Of a DNA stretch of 61,225 bases, positions 53,028 to 61,225 are shown piece by piece. The translations under genes and the position numbers were made by a program. The stretch is from an uncultured bacterium (lineage in GTDB: Bacteria; Pseudomonadota; Alphaproteobacteria; Rs-D84), in NCBI GenBank assembly GCA_950096895.1, contig CATNBF010000005.1, forward strand, positions 1-61,225. Direction: 5' to 3'. The notes under the pieces are model-generated. The model was given only the letters and a program-made list of their open reading frames with translations, ran no database searches and was not told the origin of the DNA. Each line of letters starts with the position of its first letter. Within the stretch, counting starts at the first letter, position 1.

Positions 53028-53498
53028 TTATCGACCACCACGACATAGTTTATAAATATAATCTTTTATTGCCACATTGGTATATCGATCAATAGATGCC
53101 TTGGGATCTTTATAAACATGGGCCTGGGCCAACTTTATCAATCCATCTTCGGTTATCAGTTTTTGTAACTTAATCCCCCGTGCCCCACATTGATACAATC
53201 CGTTTTGATCATTGCATTTTTCCCGAAAGACCTGGCCAATGGGTTCAATCTCAAACACATATCGAACATGCCCGAACAATCCCCGCCAGAGCAAGGCATC
53301 CAACGCATTATCACAAAAATGAATCACAGGATACGGGGCCTGGATCATACATTCTTGGGATCCAGACATGCATATATTTGTTGCTTCGAAACATCGTCCG
53401 GTCCATAAATCGGACAAGCCCCGAATATGAAATTGATCAACAAAAAATGATGTATTCTGGGCATCTCCAATATAAATAATTTTATAAAAAGTATCCAT
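53028..53498 (-). CDS. Hypothetical protein
   Basis: ORF, MDTFYKIIYIGDAQNTSFFVDQ start. Confidence 0.55.
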   Translation of the reverse strand: MDTFYKIIYIGDAQNTSFFVDQFHIRGLSDLWTGRCFEATNICMSGSQECMIQAPYPVIHFCDNALDALLWRGLFGHVRYVFEIEPIGQVFREKCNDQNGLYQCGARGIKLQKLITEDGLIKLAQAHVYKDPKASIDRYTNVAIKDYIYKLCRGGR

Positions 53499-53598
53499 AA
53501 CGGCCCATATCTTAACCCAAAATATCATCAAATCAATTAAAATTCTAAAATTCCGACTTGCAATTAACAAACGCTTTCTATATAATACGTTCCGCAGC

Positions 53599-53641
53599 GG
53601 AGCGTTGGCAGAGTGGTAATGCAGCAGATTGCTAATCTGCT
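53599..53641 (+). tRNA. 5' half of tRNA-Ser(GCT), truncated after the anticodon stem (integration scar)
   Basis: TATAAT just upstream; GGAGCGTTGGCAGAGTGGTAATGCAGCAGATTGCTAATCTGC then TTTTTTCTTTTT; no 3' half follows. Confidence 0.88.
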
Positions 53642-53915
53642 TTTTTCTTTTTAAAAACCTCATAAAATCAATAATTTATCAATTATGTGCGCACGCCGTG
53701 GTACACCCATGGTACAAAAATCATCATAATTTACAAAAAAATACCACTAAACACCCCAAATTCTATGGTCGATATTGGTATTATATTATGTTGATGCACA
53801 AAAACTGTACCAACACCGAATTGAACGCACCCAAAAGTGCAGAAATTCAACCGACAAATCGACCTTGGACACAGATTATTTATCTGATGATCCAAAAACA
53901 GACGGGGTGTTAGCA

Positions 53916-55025
53916 ATGGCTACGTACCAAAAAAGAATTGGCCGGGACGGCACGGTATCATACCGCGCCCTGGTGCGTATTATCGGATTCCCGCCCCAGT
54001 CTGCAACATTTAAATCCAAGACCAAGGCCGCCGAATGGGCCATGCGTACAGAAATCGCCCTGCGTGACGGCAAGTATTTGCCGCAAATGGAATCCAAACG
54101 CCGTACCGTCGGCGAATTAATCGACCGGTATCTGAACGAAGAATTGCCCAAGAAACAAAACAAAAGCCGGGACATTCGTGTCCAACTGGGGATATGGCGG
54201 GATTTAATCGGTCAATATTCATTAACCGCGATCAAGACGGATATTTTAACCGCCGCCTTAAACAAAATTCATGATATGCCAACGCCCCGCGGGCGCACCA
54301 AATCGGCCGCAACGATGAACCGCTATATCGCGGCAATATCGGTTGTGTTTTCTTATGGGTACAAAAGTTTGGACTGGCTGTCCCATAATCCAATGGAAAA
54401 GATACGCAAATACACCGAACCCCGCGGCCGCCAGCGTTATTTGTCGGATGATGAACGTGACCGTTTGCTGGCGGCATGCCGGGAATCTAAAAATCTCATG
54501 CTGTACCCGGTGGTGTTGCTCGCGATTACAACCGGTGCCAGAAAGAACGAGATTTTATCCCTTAAATGGTCGGACGTTGATTTATATGTGCGCCCGGACG
54601 CCGGTATTGCGGTATTACAGGATACGAAAAACGGCGAACGTCGCACCATTGCGATTGTAGAGCCTGCGCTGTCCATTCTGCGCGATATGGCGCGGGTGCG
54701 CGGTGCGGCGGAATATTTGTTTCATGCCTCGCGCCCGGATGCCGCAACCGGACACGCAAACATTCATCACGCGTGGTATGCGGCCCTGCGCCGGGCAGGA
54801 ATAAGTGATTTTCGCTTTCATGACCTACGCCACACGGCCGCGTCATACTATATTCAAAATAATACGTCATTGCGCGAACTGGCGGATATTTTGGGGCATA
54901 AAACCATGCAAATGACACAACGATACGCGCACCTGGCGTCGGATCATCAAATTACCGCGGCCCAGCGTGTGATGACCGACCAGATATTTAAGATAAATTC
55001 CGCCACCACAACCCCCCAAAATTAA
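53916..55025 (+). CDS. Tyrosine recombinase / phage integrase
   Basis: TGARKNEILSLKWSDVD; FRFHDLRHTAASYYIQN; LGHKTMQMTQRYAHL. Confidence 0.95.
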   Translation: MATYQKRIGRDGTVSYRALVRIIGFPPQSATFKSKTKAAEWAMRTEIALRDGKYLPQMESKRRTVGELIDRYLNEELPKKQNKSRDIRVQLGIWRDLIGQYSLTAIKTDILTAALNKIHDMPTPRGRTKSAATMNRYIAAISVVFSYGYKSLDWLSHNPMEKIRKYTEPRGRQRYLSDDERDRLLAACRESKNLMLYPVVLLAITTGARKNEILSLKWSDVDLYVRPDAGIAVLQDTKNGERRTIAIVEPALSILRDMARVRGAAEYLFHASRPDAATGHANIHHAWYAALRRAGISDFRFHDLRHTAASYYIQNNTSLRELADILGHKTMQMTQRYAHLASDHQITAAQRVMTDQIFKINSATTTPQN

Positions 55026-55043
55026 AAAAATTGGGGGATTTTT
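55013..55043 (+). terminator. Rho-independent terminator
   Basis: CCCCCCAAAATTAAAAAAATTGGGGGATTTTT. Confidence 0.7.
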
Positions 55044-55170
55044 AATAAAAAATGAAATTTTTTTGCAAAAAAGTGCCGTTACGCACAAAAAACAGGGGGA
55101 GATATTGGTATTATTATAAGGAACGCCAAAAAAGCGATTCCGTAAATTAATACAAATATGGAGCATCATC

Positions 55171-55401
55171 ATGCAACATCAAACTTTGGGGACACCCAAT
55201 TTAAAAACGGTTTCGCAGTTTTGCGAAGCCAATCCGGCCTTTACCCCGGGCAGCATGCGTAACATGCTGTTCTATCGGGATATGAACGGCTTAATTGAAT
55301 GTGGGGCGGTTGTTTGCCTGGGCAAACGGATCTTTATCGATTGCGACCGCTTTTTTACTTGGTTACGGGGTAACCCGTCCATAACCGGCAGGGGGGAATA
55401 G
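55171..55401 (+). CDS. Small AlpA/excisionase-like DNA-binding protein
   Basis: 76 aa between integrase and DUF3631 ATPase; LGKRIFIDCDRFFTWLRG resembles pocket-type wHTH excisionases. Confidence 0.55.
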   Translation: MQHQTLGTPNLKTVSQFCEANPAFTPGSMRNMLFYRDMNGLIECGAVVCLGKRIFIDCDRFFTWLRGNPSITGRGE

Positions 55402-55403
55402 AT

Positions 55404-56573
55404 ATGACAAACAAAAATAATGTTGTTGCACCTTTTCCTGTAATTGAACCGTGGGACAGTCCTGTTGACGGGGCTGTCCTTGCGGATGAAATTACGGCCG
55501 TTTTGAACCGCTTTATCTACTTGCCGGCCGGCGCGGCGGACGCAATCGCCATGTGGATATTGCACACATATAATGTCAATATGTTCGATTTTACACCGCG
55601 CCTGTGCGTCCTGTCGCCCGAAAAGCGCTGCGGCAAGACGTCGTTGTTGATGCTGATAGAACAGCTGTCGTTTAATGTTTTGAACGTCAGCGGTATTACC
55701 GCGTCCGCGATGTTTCGCAGTATTGATATGTGGCATCCCACCATGCTGGTGGACGAAGTTGATACATTCATCCGCGGCAATGACGAATTTCGGGGGATTA
55801 TCAATAACGGCTATAAAAAGGGTGGCATGGTTATCCGGACCGAGGTGGTTAATAAAACGTTTGTTCCGAAACCGTTCGCGTGCTATGCGCCTGTTGCCTT
55901 GGCTGGTATTGGCAATCTGCCCGACACAATCACAGACCGCGGGGTTATTATAACCATGCGGCGGCAATCAGGTAAAGCACCATTGCCCAAAATCCGCACA
56001 CGTGAAATCGCTCCGCTTATGCTGGAATTACGGCGCAAATGTCTGCGGTTTATTAAAGATCATGCGGATGAAATATCATCGCGGCGCCCCCGTATGCCGG
56101 ACAGCTTTAATGACCGTGCGGCGGATATTTGGGAACCACTTTATGCAATTGCGTCTGTTGTTTCCCCCGAATGGGAACGCCGAATCCGTGCCGCGTCAAT
56201 CGCATTGATACGAGCGAGCAGGGCAGACGACGGAATGTCCGACACGGAACAGCTGTTATCGGATATTCGCAAGATATTCGCGCAAGAAAACACGGATTGG
56301 CTATCATCGGAAAGCCTTATCGCACGACTGAAAGAAATCGAAGACAGTCCGTGGGGCGAATGGAACCGCGTCGGGTTGAATGTTCATTCATTGGCTGGGC
56401 TTTTGAGTAAACACGGAATACGGCCGAACCAATCACGCGTCGGGGGCAATCGGTCGCGGCGTTATAAATTGGAACAATTCCGGGACGTGTTCGAACGTTA
56501 TTTGCCACCCTTTACCCCGCCAGATTGTGCCAGTGTGCCACCTGATGACGAACTGGCACAGTTGCCTTATTGA
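55404..56573 (+). CDS. DUF3631-domain ATPase/primase-helicase-like mobile element protein
   Basis: RLCVLSPEKRCGKTSLLMLIEQL; MLVDEVDTFI..EFRGIINNGYKKGGMVIR; GNLPDTITDRGVIITMRRQ. Confidence 0.85.
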   Translation: MTNKNNVVAPFPVIEPWDSPVDGAVLADEITAVLNRFIYLPAGAADAIAMWILHTYNVNMFDFTPRLCVLSPEKRCGKTSLLMLIEQLSFNVLNVSGITASAMFRSIDMWHPTMLVDEVDTFIRGNDEFRGIINNGYKKGGMVIRTEVVNKTFVPKPFACYAPVALAGIGNLPDTITDRGVIITMRRQSGKAPLPKIRTREIAPLMLELRRKCLRFIKDHADEISSRRPRMPDSFNDRAADIWEPLYAIASVVSPEWERRIRAASIALIRASRADDGMSDTEQLLSDIRKIFAQENTDWLSSESLIARLKEIEDSPWGEWNRVGLNVHSLAGLLSKHGIRPNQSRVGGNRSRRYKLEQFRDVFERYLPPFTPPDCASVPPDDELAQLPY

Positions 56574-56665
56574 TTCTTGTTGCCACTTGTGACGAATTGT
56601 GCCGGATTAATGTGTTGTAATCACTAATAAAAATCCAATCCGGCACAGTGGCACAATTCAATTAC
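56524..56665. repeat. Cluster of TGTGCC/GGCACA words plus inverted repeat, iteron-like
   Basis: GAATTGTGCCGGATT...AATCCGGCACAgtggCACAATTC and several further TGTGCC/GGCACA copies. Confidence 0.5.
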
Positions 56666-56794
56666 CTAAGCCCTAAAAGATGCGAGCCAATTTACCCCCA
56701 AACCCGTATTATTTCCCCGCAAGCGAAATCTTCGCAATGAATCGGAAATCCTAATTTTTTACCCCATTTCCCCGATTAGACCTTATTTTTATAA

Positions 56795-58069
56795 CTATTC
56801 CGGATTTCGTAATTCTTTAACCTTTTGAAAGACTTCCGTACCGGGACCACATTGATAATCCAAACCCTTATAAAATCGCCATGCAACAATTTTCTCTAAT
56901 AAATGTTTAATCGTTTTATTCTCTATTTTGGCAAGATCTCGAACGATATCTGTAACGAACCCAGCATAGCATTCGCACATTAATTTATCGGCTTCTTTAT
57001 TGTATTTTGAGGAGTTTTTTGCCCTTTGAATACACCCATTATAAGTTTCATTATATCGATATTGATAACCGTTTTCCGTGAATATACTATATTTAGTTCC
57101 TTGACCTAATATCTTTACGGACTGTCTTTTTCCGTTTACTATAATGTCTAAATTTGTATCAGCGTAATAGATAAAACATTCGTCGTTTGCTGGCAAAAGT
57201 CTTTGTCCAACTTGGATATTCGTAAATGCGTCACCAGGAATAACTACGTATTCACCCAGACAAAAGCCTTGGTCTCCTTCTTTTTGACGGCATATAGCTC
57301 CCATCCAATGATTAAAATCACCTTGTGTTCGTTTAGCTAGCACATGTACGGAATGAATATCTTTTATACATGCCGAGTTTTCGCTATTGTCAGGTTGGAC
57401 CTCGGTAGTCTTTTTGGGGTTGTTTCGGATGACTTTGCGATTGAGCGTCTTTTTAGGTATATTTTGTAAAACATTACTTGGTATTGCCCTACATTTTGCC
57501 ACTGTTTTTGAATAGAAATCAATATCGTCAAGTTTATTATGATTGTTTATGTACATATCGAGAGTTTTTTCCATGAGATCATTTGTTATGCATGTACATA
57601 AATATTTTGTATCAAATTGGGGCTCGTTTGAATATTTTTTCAAACAACTATCATATGCAAAATTATAAAAATAATTATAACCCCTGCGCGTTGTTATGCT
57701 GTATTTTGACGTAATATCTACCAACGGCCAAAAGTTTTCTATTTTGCCAACAAGTGTCGTTTTTGTTGGCATTTTATTGAGTGAAAAATCAAAGTAAAAG
57801 CACTCGTCTTTCGGGATTTTTATTATTTGACCGATTTTTATATCTGGCATTTGTACCATTGAAATAACAACCCTGCCACCGATACATTTATTTGTATCAA
57901 CATTTTTCACATTGCACGTAGAAGCCCAAGCATATTTTCCGTCTGTATATTCTTTAATGTCATAGACTTGAACCGCGTCAACATTTTCTATACACCATGG
58001 ATCAATATCAGATTCGCGCTCACACGCCGCACACAGTAACGCGGGCAATATCAGTAATGCTTTTTTCAT
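56795..58069 (-). CDS. Secreted lipoprotein-like hypothetical (424 aa) with two related halves
   Basis: MKKALLILPALLCAACERESD; CxxNVDAVQVYDIKEYTDG and CIKDIHSVHVLAKRTQGD segments are similar. Confidence 0.7.
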   Translation of the reverse strand: MKKALLILPALLCAACERESDIDPWCIENVDAVQVYDIKEYTDGKYAWASTCNVKNVDTNKCIGGRVVISMVQMPDIKIGQIIKIPKDECFYFDFSLNKMPTKTTLVGKIENFWPLVDITSKYSITTRRGYNYFYNFAYDSCLKKYSNEPQFDTKYLCTCITNDLMEKTLDMYINNHNKLDDIDFYSKTVAKCRAIPSNVLQNIPKKTLNRKVIRNNPKKTTEVQPDNSENSACIKDIHSVHVLAKRTQGDFNHWMGAICRQKEGDQGFCLGEYVVIPGDAFTNIQVGQRLLPANDECFIYYADTNLDIIVNGKRQSVKILGQGTKYSIFTENGYQYRYNETYNGCIQRAKNSSKYNKEADKLMCECYAGFVTDIVRDLAKIENKTIKHLLEKIVAWRFYKGLDYQCGPGTEVFQKVKELRNPE

Positions 58070-58103
58070 TGTTTTTTCCTTCTAGTTTTACATTTTAAAC
58101 TGA

Positions 58104-58403
58104 TTAAATAGTGCCTTCCATGAACTTTTGTTTTAATATATCTTGTTTTATTTGTTCTTTTTCTGTGGCTATAATTTCTCTTTCTTTATAGTCGCCAGGC
58201 TTAATCATTTTTTGTTGCCGTTCACTCCAATACCAACAACCAGAAAGTACATTATAATGTGTTTCCGTCCCGGGATACTTTTTTAGGCATTCAATTTTTT
58301 CATTTTTGTATCTGCCACTGAGAAACCAGCCACCATAAATAAAGGGTAAAACAATCAATATTCCATAGCCTATCATAGTAACATATTCGAAATACTTTTT
58401 CAT
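58104..58403 (-). CDS. Small membrane protein
   Basis: Single N-terminal TM; overlaps next gene at ATG. Confidence 0.6.
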   Translation of the reverse strand: MKKYFEYVTMIGYGILIVLPFIYGGWFLSGRYKNEKIECLKKYPGTETHYNVLSGCWYWSERQQKMIKPGDYKEREIIATEKEQIKQDILKQKFMEGTI

Positions 58404-59227
58404 TTTTTCACCCCTTTGTCTTGAATATAACCGTCACGAACAAATTTAAATGGCAGTACGACTAAAAATGGAAAATAGAACCAAAATATAATCCATAAAT
58501 AATTCAGCATAGAACAGGGCGGATTCGCATTTAATACCAACCCGCTTATCAGCGCACAGATCGCCCCTAAGATTAACAATAATCTAATATTGCCAGTTTT
58601 TTGTATATAATTAAAATAAATACTAGCCAATAATCTATTTAAGGTAAGTTTATTTTTATTCGTTTTGTGTTTTAATGTTACGACATTTGGTACTTTCCCA
58701 TATTTATTTGTAAAGGGATCTGATGCCCTAAATACAACCCAAGCCGAAACAGCCATACAAATTAATCCTGCAAGACCAAACCACAATACCCAACCCCCTA
58801 TAAAATTAGCTTTACCGATAAATTCTATTATGGGTCTAGCAATATAAATAATAATTGCAAATGTAGGGTTCAAGCCCACATCTCGAAAACGTCGTGCAAA
58901 CAATGCCATAGACGGCAGAAAAAGCAATATCCACAAAATTAGCCCGGCCCATTCGTATACCTGCATTATTATAGCGACAGGAATCATAATACAAACGGCC
59001 GCCCACCAGTATTCTGATAGGGAAGAACGAGTCGAAAAATCAAAATAACCCGAAAAGTAACGACGAAGTGCTACTCTGCATGAAACTTGTTCTTGTCGCA
59101 AACCCTTTTTTGCAAGAATCGCTGCTGTTTTTTTCAAAGTTTTTTTGTTATATCGAACAAGCAAATAAAAGCCCAGTAAAAATATCCCCAAAAATATACC
59201 AAAAATTAAAAATTCCCATGCCGGCAT
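58400..59227 (-). CDS. DUF805-like membrane protein
   Basis: YFDFSTRSSLSEYWWAAVCIMIP..FLPSMALFARRFRDVGLNP. Confidence 0.75.
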   Translation of the reverse strand: MPAWEFLIFGIFLGIFLLGFYLLVRYNKKTLKKTAAILAKKGLRQEQVSCRVALRRYFSGYFDFSTRSSLSEYWWAAVCIMIPVAIIMQVYEWAGLILWILLFLPSMALFARRFRDVGLNPTFAIIIYIARPIIEFIGKANFIGGWVLWFGLAGLICMAVSAWVVFRASDPFTNKYGKVPNVVTLKHKTNKNKLTLNRLLASIYFNYIQKTGNIRLLLILGAICALISGLVLNANPPCSMLNYLWIIFWFYFPFLVVLPFKFVRDGYIQDKGVKK

Positions 59228-59339
59228 TTTTTCTCCTTTTGTTTATCGTAAAAAATGTTTAACAGGCTTTATTCAAGCGGAATCCCGTAGACATAATTGC
59301 GTTGAACCAATGCAAACGGGTAAACAATCCATTGGGTAT

Positions 59340-59606
59340 TTACCCCTGTAATGGTCTTGAATTGTCGATACTTGGCACGTTCATCGGGGAGCACCCGTGA
59401 TTTAACTTAAATATGCCAAATAAATAGACGCACGACCCATAATCGCCCCTTTGTAAAATACTCGGGGCATAATAAGTTGGCGCGGTTCCTATATTATCCG
59501 CCGTATAATTCCATGGAATATATTTATCGCTTATTGTGCAACCTGTCATAAATAAAAGACATATAAATAAACAAATTCGTTTTTTCATTTCAACTCCATA
59601 ACGCAA
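59340..59606 (-). CDS. Small lipoprotein
   Basis: MKKRICLFICLLFMTGCTIS lipobox. Confidence 0.6.
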   Translation of the reverse strand: MRYGVEMKKRICLFICLLFMTGCTISDKYIPWNYTADNIGTAPTYYAPSILQRGDYGSCVYLFGIFKLNHGCSPMNVPSIDNSRPLQG

Positions 59607-59904
59607 TAAAAATAAGACCGTCAGGAAATTGACGGTCGGGGAGTTTGCAAATCAATTTATCAGTGATTCCGCCAGCCTTCCGGATAAACCGTATTTTATA
59701 ACTGGCAGCTCCCCGGCACGAAGTCGGGGGGAATTTTGTAACGACGCAATGTATCGGAATTAATAGATTACGATACCACCGCACCGGATAAATTAGGCTT
59801 GCAACAGCCCCGAACCCAATTCCCATTGGATTCAAAATTATTTTACAATGACGTTTCTTGAAAAGCAAATAAAAATAAGCATATATTCAAAAAAGGATTT
59901 TCTA

Positions 59905-60378
59905 ATGAAAACAGCTTTATTTATAATTGGTCTTTTGTCCTCAGTCCTATTTGTTATGCTTCTTTTATTTAAAAGATTCTATCTTGCCAGAGATAATGCC
60001 GCACGATCAAAAATCCAATATTTGGATCCCATCACATCTAATTTGGCAATTATAACATTTATAGCTCTGGGCTTTGTTTTCTTTGGCCAACATACATACA
60101 AAATTGCCACATTACTTTTTGGATTATTTATATATCTTGGTGCAAAAGAAATCTCCGGTACAAAATTAACGCGTTGGAGTGGGACAACACAATTTGATGT
60201 CAATCCGAATAAATGTATATTTTTTCGTGGTCGACTTCAACCCGAAGCCATTAAACTATATTTTACTAGATCTGGTTTAGCTCAAAGTGGCACACAATAT
60301 TTTGTTATTGGTTGGCTTAAATGTTGGGGGACTATACTCATGACAGGTGTTATTCCAGAATTGCTTTATTCAATATAA
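59905..60378 (+). CDS. Membrane hypothetical protein
   Basis: MKTALFIIGLLSSVLFVMLLL..; two or three TM segments. Confidence 0.6.
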   Translation: MKTALFIIGLLSSVLFVMLLLFKRFYLARDNAARSKIQYLDPITSNLAIITFIALGFVFFGQHTYKIATLLFGLFIYLGAKEISGTKLTRWSGTTQFDVNPNKCIFFRGRLQPEAIKLYFTRSGLAQSGTQYFVIGWLKCWGTILMTGVIPELLYSI

Positions 60379-60406
60379 AAAAAGCCCAAATACGGGCTTT
60401 AAATTC

Positions 60407-60495
60407 TGGCGGAGCGTATAGGACTCGAACCTATGCATGAGTTTAACCCCATGACGGATTAGCAATCCGCTCCATTACCACTCTGGCAACGCTCC
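60407..60495 (-). tRNA. tRNA-Ser(GCT), complete, CCA encoded
   Basis: GGAGCGT/ACGCTCC acceptor, loop TTGCTAA, long variable arm, TTCGAGTC. Confidence 0.95.
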
Positions 60496-60694
60496 GAATA
60501 ACGATTTTAAGGGGAATTTTTAGCAAACTTGCTATCGTTCGCCTATGGCTCGCTACGCCAATTACAAATATGAGTATACATTACCGCAAAACAAAAAGCA
60601 AGATATAAATTATAGTTTAGCACTTTTGTATTGAAAAAACTGATTAATTTATGCTAAAGCTATAAAGCTCTTAATCAAAAAGGAAGGATTTGTT

Positions 60695-61225
60695 ATGACG
60701 ACAAATAATGCAATTGCATCTATGGCTTTATTTAGTCAACTATATGATAATAATAAAAATATTTATTCCCTGATTTATGAATTTATTAAAATTGCTATAG
60801 CCGTGCAGCGTGTTCATTCGGCGAACACTGCAGAAATTGTTCGTTATGTAAAAGAATATTATGGGTTTGATATGCCAGAATCGCTTTTTAAGACAGCTCT
60901 TGCCCAGGCCATACGAGACACAACAGAAGTAAAATATGATAAACTAAGAAAGCTGTATTTATTTGATCTAGGGGCTATTAATATTGCAGATAAACTGCAA
61001 GAACATGAAGAATTGAAGCAAAGTTATAACTATATATTTATAGAACTTACCAAATTTATTGAAGAACAAACAAAACTTAGTGCTGATATAAATACGGTTG
61101 CTGGCGAATTAGCAGATGTTTTGTTAGATAGGCCTAATGCTGGAATGTATACAGAATTTATATTAAAATATATCGTAGATTTAGAATCTCAAAAAAAAGA
61201 GCAATTAAATAATATTTTAGCAGGT
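60695..61225 (+). CDS. Hypothetical island-borne protein, truncated by window end
   Basis: SD AAGGAAGG; MTTNNAIASMALFSQLYDNNKNIYSLIYEFIKIAIAVQRVHSANTAEIVRYVKEYYGFDMPESLFKTALAQAIRD...; open to window end. Confidence 0.7.
   Translation, partial: MTTNNAIASMALFSQLYDNNKNIYSLIYEFIKIAIAVQRVHSANTAEIVRYVKEYYGFDMPESLFKTALAQAIRDTTEVKYDKLRKLYLFDLGAINIADKLQEHEELKQSYNYIFIELTKFIEEQTKLSADINTVAGELADVLLDRPNAGMYTEFILKYIVDLESQKKEQLNNILAG

Noticed and set aside
53599-53641. Functional short tRNA-like or novel sRNA instead of a tRNA fragment
   Set aside because: Identity to the 5' half of tRNA-Ser(GCT), its own promoter, an abrupt end after the anticodon stem and the adjacent integrase make an integration scar the simpler explanation.

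Overview
This window is about 61 kb of a bacterial chromosome. It is most likely from a host- or gut-associated alphaproteobacterium; that is inferred from a permuted two-piece-type ssrA with tag ANDNVRLAMAA and from overall gene content. Housekeeping genes include lysS, mtaB, rpoZ, an mla-type lipid transport operon, rimI, tsaB, obgE, rubrerythrin, prfB, an amidase, mutY, ihfB-like, fused accD-accA and adk. They alternate with accessory DNA: a decayed DUF4402/chaperone/usher fimbrial operon, two giant Cys-rich surface proteins, a GT6 (ABO-type) glycosyltransferase, a degenerate prophage segment and an integrase island from about 53.6 kb to the end. The most unusual signal is a three-copy repeat family (about 11.6, 39.4 and 47.5 kb). 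Each copy has its own TTGNAA-N17/18-TATAAT promoter, arm 1 starts about 22 nt after the -10, and three mutually complementary arms follow. Each copy sits in the leader of a probable surface-related gene, in the same orientation as that gene. Arm 2/arm 3 complementarity is kept although arm sequences differ, so this is a candidate undescribed cis-regulatory RNA or recombinational cassette. Other notable items are a tRNA-Ser(GCT) split by an integrase element that carries a complete replacement tRNA, a 34-bp tRNA-Ser(CGA) 3' end duplicated around a structured insert of about 224 bp, a Lon that ends at the start of its peptidase domain, and several genes interrupted by in-frame stops or frameshifts. 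Product names come from reading motifs by eye; no database search was run.
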